A stretch of DNA of 36,402 nt from Patulibacter sp. (lineage in GTDB: Bacteria; Actinomycetota; Thermoleophilia; Solirubrobacterales; Solirubrobacteraceae): contig JADMKN010000056.1 of NCBI GenBank assembly GCA_015478825.1, positions 1-36,402 of the forward strand. The letters are read 5' to 3'. The position numbers were made by a program, and so were the translations under genes. Position 1 is the stretch's first letter. Every line of letters begins with the position of its first letter. Positions 1 to 7,852 of the stretch are shown here, in pieces. A model generated the notes under the pieces. That model saw nothing but the letters and a program-made list of their open reading frames with translations, was not told where the DNA came from and made no database searches.

Positions 1-423
1 CGGTGCGGGAGCTCGGCGTGCCGCAGTCCCCGGTGCGCGCCGCGCTGGCGGACGGCGCGCTCGCAGCCGATCGCGATCGACGATCTGGTGGCGTGCCTGG
101 TCGCCGCCCGCACGGTGCCGCCCGGTCGCTACGACGTCGCCGGTCCCGACACGCTGACCCTGGAGGAGCTGACCGAGGTGATCGCCGAGATCCTCGGCAA
201 GCCCCACCGGGCGGTTCCGTTCCCGGTCAGCGTCCCGGCCGTCGAGGGCGCCGTCGCCAGCGTGGTCACCGACGGCGACCGGGGGTTGATCACCGCGCTG
301 CTCGAGAGCCTGCGCGACGATCCCGTGACCGACGCCAACGCGATCGAGTCCATCTTCGGAGTAACGCCGATCCCGTTCCGCGACGCGGCCGCCGCGGCGG
401 TGCCCGAGATCGTCGACGGCTAG
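1..423 (+). CDS. NAD(P)-binding SDR/NmrA-type protein, C-terminal part
   Basis: This is the 3' end of a gene that begins before the window. The open frame is frame 1 and ends at TAG 421-423. The ORF track starts it at an internal GTG (88), but the frame stays open to base 1 and already reads PRWRTARSQPIAIDD, which resembles the substrate-side segment of atypical SDR/NmrA proteins where PRWV-R-QPIAIDD precedes a helix. It then continues GRYDVAGPDTLTLEELTEVIAEILGK, the usual 'bring the pathway step into the domain' helix of such nucleotide-sugar-epimerase-like proteins. The Rossmann GxxGxxG end is outside the window, so substrate cannot be inferred. It converges on the enoyl-CoA hydratase with only six bases between the stops. 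Confidence 0.7.
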   Translation, partial: RCGSSACRSPRCAPRWRTARSQPIAIDDLVACLVAARTVPPGRYDVAGPDTLTLEELTEVIAEILGKPHRAVPFPVSVPAVEGAVASVVTDGDRGLITALLESLRDDPVTDANAIESIFGVTPIPFRDAAAAAVPEIVDG

Positions 424-429
424 CGCCGG

Positions 430-1212
430 CTACCGCCCCGTCGCCGGCGTGCCGTGGCGCGGACCGCGCGCGAGGAATCCCTCGACCGCCGCCCGCAGGT
501 CGTCCGTCTCGAACAGCGCGCCGGAGACCTCGGGGACAGCCGCGTCGGCCGAGTCCAGGCCGTTGTCGCACCACTCGCGCACGAGCTGCTTGGTCGCGTC
601 GTGGGCGCGCGTCGGCCCGTCGGCGAGCCGCTGGGCGAGCTCGCGCGCCTTACGATCGACGTCGGCGTCGTCCCAGACGCGGTTGACGACGTTCCAGCGC
701 TCCAGCGTCTCGGCGTCGAACAGCTCCGCGGTCATCACGAGCTCGCGCGCCCGTCCCGACCCGGCCCGCTCGGCGATCCGCTGCGGGCCGCCCATCGACG
801 GGGTCAGCCCGACGACCGTCTCGACCAGGCCGAACTTGGCGCCGCGACCGGCGACGATCAGGTCGCAGGCGAGCGACAGCTCGAACGCCGCCGTCAACGT
901 CAGCGCGTGCGCCGCGAAGACCGTCGGGCAGGGCAGCCGCTCGATCGCCTTGAGCGCCGAGAGCAGGTCGCGCCACAGATCGCCACCCTGCTCGGCGGTC
1001 AGGCCGTGGAACTCCTGCACGTCGACGCCCGCCGAGACGACCTCGCCCTCGGCGCGGATCAACAGCCCGCGCGGCGGATCGGCTTCGAGGTCCGCCGCCG
1101 CCGCGCGGAACGCGTCGAACATCGCCCGGTCGAAGAGGTTCAGCGGCGGATTGCTGATCGTCAGGACGGCGAGGTTGCCCTCGCGTTGCAGGTGCATCGG
1201 CGCGTCGGACAT
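430..1212 (-). CDS. Enoyl-CoA hydratase/isomerase (crotonase) family protein
   Basis: 260 residues, the usual crotonase size. It should act on an acyl-CoA thioester in the cytoplasm (hydration, isomerisation or a related reaction). Visible family marks are SAGVDVQEF (about 60-68), the first oxyanion-hole loop, and FELSLACDLIVAG (about 110-122) followed by KFGLVETVVGL and GGPQRI. In the second loop the common GGG before the ELALACD helix is TAA (ALTLTAAFELSL); this variant is, as I recall, found in other actinobacterial crotonases, so I do not read it as inactivation. The start is supported by GGAGGT eight bases upstream of ATG. It is divergent from the HD-domain gene. Substrate unknown. Confidence 0.88.
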   Translation of the reverse strand: MSDAPMHLQREGNLAVLTISNPPLNLFDRAMFDAFRAAAADLEADPPRGLLIRAEGEVVSAGVDVQEFHGLTAEQGGDLWRDLLSALKAIERLPCPTVFAAHALTLTAAFELSLACDLIVAGRGAKFGLVETVVGLTPSMGGPQRIAERAGSGRARELVMTAELFDAETLERWNVVNRVWDDADVDRKARELAQRLADGPTRAHDATKQLVREWCDNGLDSADAAVPEVSGALFETDDLRAAVEGFLARGPRHGTPATGR

Positions 1213-1303
1213 CGAAGGGTACCTCCGGTAGAAGTCCCGGCCATCATGCCGGTTCCGCGCCGCCGCGTCGCGCGTCGGCGGCGTCCCGGGTCGCCCGAGG
1301 TCC

Positions 1304-1309
1304 TAGGAT
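1304..1309 (+). promoter_or_regulatory. TAGGAT, candidate -10 of a near-leaderless promoter
   Basis: TAGGAT matches TAnnnT and ends eight bases before the ATG at 1318, which would put transcription start at or next to the start codon. The AGGA inside it could instead act as a weak ribosome-binding site, so the reading is not certain. Confidence 0.4.
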
Positions 1310-1317
1310 CAGCAGCG

Positions 1318-1884
1318 ATGACGAGCGTCTGGAGCGACCTCGACGACCTCGTGCGGATCGTCGAGCGGCACGCGACCCACCTGCAGTCGACGATCCACGG
1401 ACCGAGCCACTGGCGGGCGGTCGGCGCCGTCGCCGCCGAGCTGGCCGGGGCGTTCCGCGCCGAGCCGGCGACCCCGGGGTCGGCCGCGGCGGGACCCGAC
1501 CGCGAGCTGCTGTTCCTCTTCGCCCTGCTCCACGACGCGATGCGCGAGGACGACGGACGCGACCTCGAGCACGGCCCCCGGGCCGAGATCCTGCTCGAGC
1601 GGTTGCGGATCGACGGCACGATCACGCTGACGGATCCGCGGGCTGCCACCCTGGGGGAAGCGCTGCGCGACCACACCAACGGCACGCTCTCCCCCGATCC
1701 GACCATCGGCGTCTGCTGGGATGCCGACCGGTTGTTGATCGGACGCGTCGGGATCGTCCCCGACGCCCGGTTCTGCTCGACCGTCGATGGTCGCCGCCGC
1801 GCCGTCGCGGGGGACCTGCCCGATCTCGAAGGCCCCGAGAGCTGGCAGCGGGTCGCCGCCATGCTCGGCGTGGCGGCCCGGTAG
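1318..1884 (+). CDS. HD-domain protein (metal-dependent phosphohydrolase-like)
   Basis: 188 residues if started at the ATG at 1318; the longer track ORF (454-1884) is only the antisense of the neighbouring gene read through. The order IHGPSHW (H27), ALLHDA (H72-D73), LEHG (H85), LRDHTNG (H119) and CWDADRL (D135/D137) follows the metal-ligand order of HD-superfamily phosphohydrolases. HD enzymes hydrolyse phosphomonoesters or nucleotides using one or two divalent metals; the substrate here cannot be told. DHTNGT before CWDADRL is a recognisable feature of small stand-alone HD proteins. It is preceded by a TAGGAT box and stands alone between two oppositely placed regulatory regions. Confidence 0.75.
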   Translation: MTSVWSDLDDLVRIVERHATHLQSTIHGPSHWRAVGAVAAELAGAFRAEPATPGSAAAGPDRELLFLFALLHDAMREDDGRDLEHGPRAEILLERLRIDGTITLTDPRAATLGEALRDHTNGTLSPDPTIGVCWDADRLLIGRVGIVPDARFCSTVDGRRRAVAGDLPDLEGPESWQRVAAMLGVAAR

Positions 1885-2010
1885 GTCCGCCCGTTCCCAC
1901 TCGCATATATTTTATACGTACTGGCGCAAATATACGCCGTCTCAGTTTCGCTGTACACCAGGTAACCGAATCCCAATTTCCGTGAGCTTTCGGCTACGGT
2001 GCCCGTACGC
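1885..2010 (+). promoter_or_regulatory. AT-rich promoter region upstream of the IclR gene
   Basis: This gap is strikingly AT-rich for the window, with ATATATTTTATACG at about 1905-1918 and CAAATATAC at about 1927-1935, the latter between GGCG (1923) and CGCC (1935). A TACGGT hexamer at 1995-2000 ends ten bases before the ATG at 2011. No Shine-Dalgarno sequence is evident. IclR proteins commonly repress their own gene, so an operator here is plausible but unproven. Confidence 0.45.
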
Positions 2011-2820
2011 ATGTTCGACCCCGATCTCCACCCCGAGGTCCCGGACGACCCCGCAGCCGCCGCGGCAGTCGCGGAGTACTCGATTCGCGCGGTGCACCGC
2101 GTCTGCGACCTGCTCGACCTCCTGCAGGGCGACGATGGCGGCACCTCGCTGGCCCGTGCCGCATCCGCGTCCGGCCTGCCGAAGAGCTCGGTCTTCCGGT
2201 ACCTGGCGACGCTCGAGGGACGGCACTACGTCGAGCGCGACGACAACGGCGACTACCGGATCGGCTTGGCGCTGCTGCCGATGCAGGCGCGCCAGCTCGA
2301 TCTGATGACCCGCCGCGTGCGCCCGATCCTCACCCGGCTGCAACAGGAGCTGGACGAGACGGTCAGCCTCGGCATGCTCGACGGCAACACCGTGGTCTAC
2401 CTGGACGTGCTCGAGAGCAGCCGAGCGATGCGCCTGGCGTCGCGCGTCGGCGCGCGGGAGGCGCTGCACGCCGGGGCGATGGGCAAGGTGCTGGCCTCCC
2501 GGCTCGAGCTCACCGACGTCCGAACGATCCTCGAGTCACAGGGGATGCCGCGCCTCACCCCGCACACGATCGTCACGATCAAGGACTACGTCGACCACCT
2601 GGAGATCGTCCGCGAGGAGGGCTTCGCGCTCGACGAGAGCGAGTCCGAGCTGGGCGGACGCGCCGTGGCCGTCGCGGTCGAGGACGTGCACCTGCCGCTG
2701 GCGCTGAGCCTGTCGGGTCCGGAGGCGCGCCTGGAGATCGATGCGATCCCCGAGATCGTCGACGTCCTCCACGACACCGCCGACCTGGTGGCCGACGAGC
2801 TGCTCGACGTCGTCGAGTGA
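2011..2820 (+). CDS. IclR-family transcriptional regulator
   Basis: 269 residues from ATG 2011 (a GTG at 1999 adds four residues; neither has a clear ribosome-binding site). The N-terminal half carries the winged helix: SIRAVHRVCDLLDLLQ, then LARAASASGLPKSSVFRYLATLEGRHYVER, the standard IclR recognition helix and wing (about 23-85). The rest is the IclR effector-binding domain, with LQQELDETVSLGMLDGNTVVYLDVLES, GAMGKVLAS and EGFALDESESELGGRAVAVAV. IclR regulators sense small carboxylic or aromatic metabolites and act as repressors or activators. No catabolic operon is directly attached, so the target is unknown; autoregulation at the AT-rich upstream region is an inference. Confidence 0.92.
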   Translation: MFDPDLHPEVPDDPAAAAAVAEYSIRAVHRVCDLLDLLQGDDGGTSLARAASASGLPKSSVFRYLATLEGRHYVERDDNGDYRIGLALLPMQARQLDLMTRRVRPILTRLQQELDETVSLGMLDGNTVVYLDVLESSRAMRLASRVGAREALHAGAMGKVLASRLELTDVRTILESQGMPRLTPHTIVTIKDYVDHLEIVREEGFALDESESELGGRAVAVAVEDVHLPLALSLSGPEARLEIDAIPEIVDVLHDTADLVADELLDVVE

Positions 2821-2854
2821 GCGGGCCCCGGCCGCGGGGAACCGGCGCCGCAGC

Positions 2855-3688
2855 TCAGATCACGTCTTCGGGGGTCTCGCGGTGACGCCAGTAGCCGATC
2901 GCCTGCATCGTCTCCGGGTCCACCCCACGCTCGTCCCGCAGATGCTCGCGGACGTCGCGGATCGCCATCGACTCGCCGGCCGCCCAGACCTTCCCCCGGC
3001 CGGACGGCAGCTCGGCCGCCCGCACCGCGTCGACCAGTCGGGTTCCGGTGCCGGCCGGCGCGCCGTCGCGAGACAGCCAGACCACGTCGGCGTCGCAGAC
3101 CGCGTCGATCGCCTGCTGCTCCTCCGGTCCGTCGACCTCGACGAAGGCCAGCGCCCGGTGACCACGCGGTAGCTGCTCCAGCGTCGCGGCGATCGCCGGC
3201 AGGGCGGTCTCGTCGCCGACCAGCAGCGACCACTCGGCCTCGGGATCGCTGACCCAGTGCAGCCGCGGGCCCGCGATGCCCAACCGCTGACCAACCGCCG
3301 CCTGCCCCGCCCAGCGCGTGGCCCGGCCGTGGTCACCGTGCAGCACGAAGTCCGCTTCGAGCACCGTCCCGTGCCCGGGGACCCCGCGCCGCAAGCGGCG
3401 CACCGTGTAGTTGCGCCAGTGCTGCCCCTCGGCGCCGGGCGGGAACCGCCAGCTCCCGCTGATCGGCAGCACCACCTCGCGGCCTTCATCCGGCCAGATG
3501 AAGGTCGCGATCTCGCCCGGCTCGTCGTGGGGCATCTCGTCCAACACGGAGCCCGCGAAGCCGATCCGGGCCATCTTCGGCGAGACCCGATCGACCGCGA
3601 CCACCTCGACGATCCCGGTCACGAGCGGGAACCGGACCGATCGGCGCTGCACGGCCTCGGCGATCTCCTCAGCGGTGCGCTGGCTCAT
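2855..3688 (-). CDS. Siderophore-interacting protein (FAD-dependent ferric reductase family)
   Basis: 277 residues, matching the SIP/ViuB family. These cytoplasmic flavoproteins reduce ferric iron bound to siderophores, releasing ferrous iron. Seen here: an FAD-binding barrel with HWRNYTVRR (R92-x-Y94-T95, the flavin-binding motif), then a siderophore-interacting half with LLVGDETALPAI and the C-terminal KVWAAGESMAIRDVREHLRDE and AIGYWRHR. Family knowledge makes NAD(P)H or ferredoxin the electron donor. No siderophore transporter or biosynthesis gene is adjacent, so it may serve a distant uptake system. I looked for a DtxR/IdeR iron box upstream and found no convincing one. Confidence 0.92.
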   Translation of the reverse strand: MSQRTAEEIAEAVQRRSVRFPLVTGIVEVVAVDRVSPKMARIGFAGSVLDEMPHDEPGEIATFIWPDEGREVVLPISGSWRFPPGAEGQHWRNYTVRRLRRGVPGHGTVLEADFVLHGDHGRATRWAGQAAVGQRLGIAGPRLHWVSDPEAEWSLLVGDETALPAIAATLEQLPRGHRALAFVEVDGPEEQQAIDAVCDADVVWLSRDGAPAGTGTRLVDAVRAAELPSGRGKVWAAGESMAIRDVREHLRDERGVDPETMQAIGYWRHRETPEDVI

Positions 3689-3804
3689 CAGGGTCCTTCG
3701 GTCGGGGGCGAATCGGAGGCGGGCCCACCCGTGTTCGGGGACCCTACTTCGGTCAGCTCGTCAGGCTAGCAAGGGGCCGCCGCCCGCACCGGGGCGGGCC
3801 GTGT

Positions 3805-3835
3805 CGCCTTCTGCCGAATGGTCCGGCAGAAGGCG
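3805..3835 (-). terminator. Strong hairpin after copA
   Basis: CGCCTTCTGCCG (3805-3816) and CGGCAGAAGGCG (3824-3835) are perfect 12-base reverse complements around a 7-base loop, 35 bases past the copA stop. No U-tract follows on the copA strand, so it may be an actinobacterial U-less terminator or an mRNA 3'-end stabiliser. Confidence 0.7.
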
Positions 3836-3869
3836 CCACGCTCCCGTTCGATGGCGGTCCGCGACGCCG

Positions 3870-6128
3870 TCAGGCGGCGGACTCGGGGTCCCCCTGCGCG
3901 CGGAACGTCCGCAGGCGCAGCGAGTTGGAGACCACGAAGACGCTGGAGAACGCCATCGCGGCGCCGGCGAACAGCGGGTTGAGGTACCCGAGCATCGCCA
4001 CGGGGATCAGCACCACGTTGTAGGCGAACGCCCAGAACAGGTTGATCTTGATCGTCCGCAGCGTCCGCCGCGAGAGCCGGATCGCGTCCGCGGCGGCCCG
4101 CAGGTCGCCGCTGACGAGCGTCAGGTCCGAGGCCTCGATCGCCACGTCGGTGCCCGTCCCGATCGCCAGCCCGAGGTCGGCCTGCGCCAGCGCCGGCGCG
4201 TCGTTGATGCCGTCGCCGACCATCGCCACGGTGTGGCCCTCCTGCTGCAACCGGGTGACGACCCCGGCCTTCCCGGCCGGCAGCACGTCGGCGATCACCT
4301 CGTCGATCCCCAGCTCGTCGCCGATCGCCCGCGCGGTCTGCGCGTTGTCGCCGGTCAGCAGCACCGTGCGCAACCCCAGCTCCCGGAACCGCCGGATCGC
4401 CTCGGCACTGGTCGGCTTGACCGTGTCGGCGACCACGACGATCGCTCGGGCGCGACCGTCCCACGCGGCCGCGATCGCGGTCCGGCCCCGGCTGCGGGCT
4501 TCGTCGAGCGCGGACTGCAGGTCCGGCGACAGGCTGACGCCCCACTCCTCCAGGAGCTGCGGGCGCCCGACCACGACCGCTGATCCGTCGACGATGCCCT
4601 CGACGCCGAGGCCCTCGCGGTTCTTGAACCCCTCGACCTCCGGCAGACGCCCGTGATCCTCCTGCGCCGCGGCGGCAATCGCCTGGGCGATCGGGTGCTC
4701 GGAGGCGCTCTCGACCGCGCCGACCAGCCGCAGCGCCAGCCCGCGCTCTTCGCCCTCGGCGACGACGACATCGACCACGCTCATCCGCCCCGTCGTCACC
4801 GTGCCGGTCTTGTCGAGCACGATCGTGTCGATCCGCCGGGTCGACTCCAGGACGTCGGGGCCCTTGATCAGGATCCCGATCTGGGCGCCACGACCGGTGC
4901 CGACCAGCAGCGCCATCGGCGTGGCCAGCCCCAGCGCGCACGGGCAGGCGATGATCAGCGTCGCCACGGCCGCGGCGAACGCGAACGTCGTCCCGGAGCC
5001 GTCGCCGATCCAGAATCCGAGCGTCGCGACCGCCAGCACGATCACGATCGGCACGAACACGGCCGAGATCCGGTCGACCAGGCGCTGCACCGGCGCCTTG
5101 CCGGTCTGCGCGTCCTCGACCAACCGGGCGATCTGCGCCAGTGCGGTGTCGGCGCCGATCTTCGTCGCGCGGACGACCAGGCGGCCGCCGGCGTTGACCG
5201 TGGCCCCGACGACCTGGTCGCCGGGGCCCTTCTCGACCGGCACCGATTCACCGGTCAGCAGCGACTGGTCGACCGCCGAGCGGCCGTCCTCGACGAGGCC
5301 GTCGGTGGCGACCCGCTCGCCGGGCCGGACGACGAACCGGTCGCCGACCCGGAGTTCGCCGATCGGGATCCGCGTCTCGTCGCCGTCGTCGTCGAGTCGC
5401 GTGACCTGCTTGGCGCCGACCTCGAGCAGCGCCGTGAGGGCCGCTCCGGCCGTGCGCTTCGACCGGGCCTCGAAGTACCGCCCGGCGAGGATCAGCGTGA
5501 TCACGACGCCCGCGGCCTCCAGGTAGATGTGCGAGGCGGCCGCGCCGCGGTCGAGGACCAGCTCCATCGGCATCTCCATGCCGGGCCCGCCGGCGTCGAG
5601 CAGGAACAGCGCGACGACCGACCACCCCCACGCCGCCAGCGTCCCGACCGAGATCAGGGTGTCCATCGTCGCGGCGCCGTGGCGCAGGTTCTGCCAGGTG
5701 GCGCGGTGGAACGGCCACGCCGCCCACAGCACGACCGGCGTCGCGAGCTGCAGCGCGAGCCACTGCCAGTACTCGAACTGGAGCAACGGGATCATCGAAA
5801 TCAGCAGCAGCGGGATCGACAGGACCGCCGCGCCGGTCAGCCGCAGCCGCAGATCGCGCAGATAGACGTCCTCGCCCCGGGACTCCGGCTCGTCGTCGTC
5901 GCCCGCGGTGGCGGGCAGGCGCGCCGTGTAGCCGGCGGCCTGCACCGCCCCGAGCAGGTCGTCGGGGCTGACCGTCGCCGCGTCGTACTCGACCGCGGCC
6001 TTCTCGGTGGCGTAGTTGACGGTCGCCGTGACCCCGTCGAGCTTGTTCAGCTTCCGCTCGATCCGACCGGCGCACGAGGAGCAGGTCATGCCCTCGACGG
6101 GCAGTTCGATCCGCTCGGCGACGCTCAT
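3870..6128 (-). CDS. copA: Copper-exporting P1B-type ATPase
   Basis: 752 residues with one N-terminal heavy-metal-associated domain, GMTCSSC (C16/C19), then the P1B core: TGES actuator loop (about 291), [10 protein letters not shown] transmembrane metal site (about 393), DKTGTVTTG with the phosphorylated Asp (about 436), SEHP (about 477, the P1B nucleotide-domain HP) and GDGINDAP (about 636). The CPC motif and the CsoR/CopZ neighbours indicate Cu(I) export across the plasma membrane. The start overlaps the stop of the upstream His-rich exported protein by ATGA, implying translational coupling, so it is the last gene of the copZ operon and under CsoR control by inference. A 12-bp stem hairpin lies downstream. 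Confidence 0.96.
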   Translation of the reverse strand: MSVAERIELPVEGMTCSSCAGRIERKLNKLDGVTATVNYATEKAAVEYDAATVSPDDLLGAVQAAGYTARLPATAGDDDEPESRGEDVYLRDLRLRLTGAAVLSIPLLLISMIPLLQFEYWQWLALQLATPVVLWAAWPFHRATWQNLRHGAATMDTLISVGTLAAWGWSVVALFLLDAGGPGMEMPMELVLDRGAAASHIYLEAAGVVITLILAGRYFEARSKRTAGAALTALLEVGAKQVTRLDDDGDETRIPIGELRVGDRFVVRPGERVATDGLVEDGRSAVDQSLLTGESVPVEKGPGDQVVGATVNAGGRLVVRATKIGADTALAQIARLVEDAQTGKAPVQRLVDRISAVFVPIVIVLAVATLGFWIGDGSGTTFAFAAAVATLIIACPCALGLATPMALLVGTGRGAQIGILIKGPDVLESTRRIDTIVLDKTGTVTTGRMSVVDVVVAEGEERGLALRLVGAVESASEHPIAQAIAAAAQEDHGRLPEVEGFKNREGLGVEGIVDGSAVVVGRPQLLEEWGVSLSPDLQSALDEARSRGRTAIAAAWDGRARAIVVVADTVKPTSAEAIRRFRELGLRTVLLTGDNAQTARAIGDELGIDEVIADVLPAGKAGVVTRLQQEGHTVAMVGDGINDAPALAQADLGLAIGTGTDVAIEASDLTLVSGDLRAAADAIRLSRRTLRTIKINLFWAFAYNVVLIPVAMLGYLNPLFAGAAMAFSSVFVVSNSLRLRTFRAQGDPESAA

Positions 6129-7126
6129 CGTCCGACCTCCACCGTGTAGTCGACGGTCCGCACGCGTCCGTCGACCTTGAACTGCAGGAACAGCCGGTAG
6201 CGCCCGGCCGTCGGGAACGTCGCCGCGAAGCTCGTCTCGTTCGCGTGCGGCGCGGCGTCGGCGCCCGCCCCGTGGTCGTGGGCGGCGCCCTCCGTCGGGT
6301 GGACGTGCAGGTACCCGAGGTCGCCCTCGCGCAGCGCGACGAGGTGCCCCTTGGCGCCGAGGTAGGGCTCGAGCGCGTCGAGCGGCTGGCCGTCGCGGAC
6401 GGCGGCGAACCTCAACGTCGTCACGCGACCGGCGCGGATCGGCGGGGCGTCCAGCGTCACGTCGATTCCGGCGGCGGTCGACCCGCGGCCGTCGACCGCG
6501 CGGTCGGTGGTCCGCGGCGCGGGCAGCGCCTCGGGGGCGACGTCGCCGGGGACGAACAGGTCGGCGCCCAGCGTCTGCTTGCCGTCGCCGGTCGTGAAGT
6601 CCGCATAGGCCCGGTAGGTCCCGGCCGCGGGCAGCGCGACGTCGACCTCCCAGGCGCCGTCGGCCCGCATCGTCGGATGGACGTGACGGAAGACGGCGGT
6701 GTCGCGACGCACCACGATCATGTGCAGCCGCTTCTCGTGCTCGACCCGGAAGTCGCGCACGGCGCGTCCGCGCTCGTCGGTGATCCGGAAGCGAAGCCGC
6801 GCGGATCCCGTCGCCACGAAGCGGGTGCGGTCGAGCTCCAGGGCGTAGCCGTTCTGCGCGACGGCGAGCCCGCCGATGGCCGGGGCGGCCGGATCGTGCG
6901 CGTCGTGGCCGGCGGCGCCGGAGTCGGTTGCGGCCCGGTCGTGGTCGCCTTCCACGGCGGGGGCCGCGTCGCCGTGCGCGGCGTCGTCAGCGCCCGGCTC
7001 GTCGCCGTGTCCGGTCGACGCGACGGGCGCGTCGGTGGGGTCGGTCGCCGCCCCCAGCAGGACGGCGCCGCCGAACACCAGGCCGAGCAGCACCGCGAAG
7101 GCGGCGAGCCTGCTGGGAACGCTCAT
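6125..7126 (-). CDS. His-rich exported protein in the copper operon, probable periplasmic/surface copper binder
   Basis: 333 residues from ATG 7126, which has GGAGGACT as ribosome-binding site; the longer track ORF (to 7441) crosses copZ antisense-free leader sequence and is not needed. Residues 1-27 form a signal peptide or membrane anchor ([21 protein letters not shown]). Residues about 38-80 are an Asp/His/Ala-rich linker with H40, H51, H62, H74 and H77. Two beta-rich repeats follow, each ending in an HVHP motif (FRHVHPTM near 158, YLHVHPTEG near 286), plus HDHG. The layout recalls YtkA/FixH-like immunoglobulin-fold domains found beside copper ATPases. Its position between copZ and copA suggests metal binding or delivery outside the membrane; a biochemical role is not established from sequence. 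Confidence 0.85.
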   Translation of the reverse strand: MSVPSRLAAFAVLLGLVFGGAVLLGAATDPTDAPVASTGHGDEPGADDAAHGDAAPAVEGDHDRAATDSGAAGHDAHDPAAPAIGGLAVAQNGYALELDRTRFVATGSARLRFRITDERGRAVRDFRVEHEKRLHMIVVRRDTAVFRHVHPTMRADGAWEVDVALPAAGTYRAYADFTTGDGKQTLGADLFVPGDVAPEALPAPRTTDRAVDGRGSTAAGIDVTLDAPPIRAGRVTTLRFAAVRDGQPLDALEPYLGAKGHLVALREGDLGYLHVHPTEGAAHDHGAGADAAPHANETSFAATFPTAGRYRLFLQFKVDGRVRTVDYTVEVGR

Positions 7127-7152
7127 GGGAGTCCTCCGTGTCCTCGTGCTCG

Positions 7153-7359
7153 TCAGGAGACGAGCGTGTAGCCGGCAGTCTCGACCGCTTGGTGGACCGC
7201 GGCGGGGTCGACGTCGCCGACGACGGTCAGGCGCCCGCTCGCGCGCTCCGCCGTGGCGGAGCGGACGCCGTCGAGCTCCTCGACCTCCTCGCGGACGGAC
7301 AGCTCGCAGTGGCCGCAGGTCATGCCCTCGACGGTGAAGATCTGGGTGTCCTGGGTCAT
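7153..7359 (-). CDS. copZ: Copper chaperone, single HMA domain
   Basis: 68 residues forming one heavy-metal-associated ferredoxin-like domain. VEGMTCGHCELSV holds the Cu(I)-binding CxxC, and the protein ends at the fourth strand with AVETAGYTLVS. It should carry Cu(I) in the cytoplasm to CopA and may pass it to CsoR. The ribosome-binding site GAGAGG lies six bases before the ATG. It is the first gene of the leftward copper operon, 26 bases before the exported His-rich protein. Its leader contains a hairpin (7382-7427) and the CsoR-type palindromes. Confidence 0.95.
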   Translation of the reverse strand: MTQDTQIFTVEGMTCGHCELSVREEVEELDGVRSATAERASGRLTVVGDVDPAAVHQAVETAGYTLVS

Positions 7360-7381
7360 ATCGCGCCTCTCGCTCTTCGCA

Positions 7382-7427
7382 CCCGCTTCGAGAACGACCG
7401 GCCGTCGGCCACCGATCTCGAAACGGG
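7382..7427 (-). promoter_or_regulatory. Stem-loop in the copZ leader
   Basis: CCCGCTTCGAGA (7382-7393) pairs with TCTCGAAACGGG (7416-7427): eleven of twelve positions pair, with one C-A mismatch. The 22-base loop contains GGCC repeats that can also pair. It sits between the promoter palindromes and the copZ ribosome-binding site, so it would be part of the transcript if transcription begins upstream. Confidence 0.5.
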
Positions 7428-7441
7428 TTCCTGGGTTTCAA

Positions 7442-7458
7442 TTACCCTCAGGGGGTAT
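7442..7458. promoter_or_regulatory. CsoR operator 1 (candidate)
   Basis: TTACCCTCAGGGGGTAT is a 17-bp imperfect palindrome of the TACCC-GGGTA type bound by CsoR repressors. It lies on the copZ side of the shared region. One outer base differs from perfect symmetry. Confidence 0.75.
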
Positions 7459-7477
7459 CGACAAAGCGAACCGTAAC

Positions 7478-7494
7478 ATACCCAAGGGGGGTAT
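7478..7494. promoter_or_regulatory. CsoR operator 2 (candidate)
   Basis: ATACCCAAGGGGGGTAT is a 17-bp palindrome with perfect ATACCC/GGGTAT arms. It lies just upstream of the TAGGAT box (7498-7503) of csoR, where a bound repressor would block RNA polymerase. Its centre is 36 bp from that of operator 1. Confidence 0.8.
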
Positions 7495-7497
7495 TGC

Positions 7498-7503
7498 TAG
7501 GAT
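7498..7503 (+). promoter_or_regulatory. TAGGAT, candidate -10 of csoR
   Basis: TAGGAT ends six bases before the csoR ATG at 7510, consistent with a leaderless transcript. Operator 2 occupies the region between this box and any -35. Confidence 0.5.
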
Positions 7504-7509
7504 GTCGGT

Positions 7510-7809
7510 ATGGCCGAAGCTCCCGCCCCCGCCTCTCGCGGCTACACCGCGACCAAGGACCAGCTCCTCAAGCGCCTGCGGCGCGCCGAGGGGCAGCTAC
7601 GGGGCGTGCAGGGGATGGTCGAGGACGACCGCTACTGCATCGACGTGCTGACCCAGATCAGCGCCGTCCAGGCCGCGCTGGACAAGGTCGCGCTCGGCCT
7701 GATGGACCAGCACGCGCGCCACTGCGTCGCCGGGGCGGACGGGCAGGAGCAGATCGACAAGACCGACGAGCTGATGGCCGCCGTGGGGCGCCTGATGCGC
7801 CGCGGCTGA
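7510..7809 (+). CDS. csoR: Copper-sensing transcriptional repressor
   Basis: 99 residues, an all-helical CsoR/RcnR (DUF156) protein. The copper ligands are present with exact family spacing: C43 in DDRYCIDV, then H68 and C72 in MDQHARHC, separated by 25 and 4 residues as in M. tuberculosis CsoR C36-H61-C65. That pattern argues for Cu(I) rather than nickel/cobalt (RcnR), formaldehyde (FrmR) or persulfide (CstR) sensing. Apo-CsoR binds GC-rich palindromes and is released by Cu(I); two such palindromes lie just upstream. It is divergent from copZ and so should repress both itself and the copper operon. Confidence 0.95.
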   Translation: MAEAPAPASRGYTATKDQLLKRLRRAEGQLRGVQGMVEDDRYCIDVLTQISAVQAALDKVALGLMDQHARHCVAGADGQEQIDKTDELMAAVGRLMRRG

Positions 7810-7852
7810 CCGGACGGTCGCCCCCTCCGGGTGCGAGGCCGGACCCGAAGTC

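Noticed and set aside
101-115. Inactivation of the crotonase by loss of the GGG motif
   Set aside because: TAA replaces GGG in the ALxLTAA-FELSLACD segment (protein residues, not bases), but this variant, as I recall, occurs in intact relatives, and the rest of the fold is complete.
454-1317. Upstream part of the 476-residue ORF containing the HD protein
   Set aside because: This part is antisense to the enoyl-CoA hydratase. The HD domain begins right after ATG 1318.
3689-3869. DtxR/IdeR iron box upstream of the siderophore-interacting protein
   Set aside because: GCTAGCCTGACG on the minus strand loosely recalls part of the consensus, but symmetry and the TTAGG/CCTAA ends are lacking.
6125-7441. 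Long version of the exported protein (438 residues)
   Set aside because: The extension overlaps copZ in another frame. ATG 7126 with GGAGGACT and a signal peptide is the better start.
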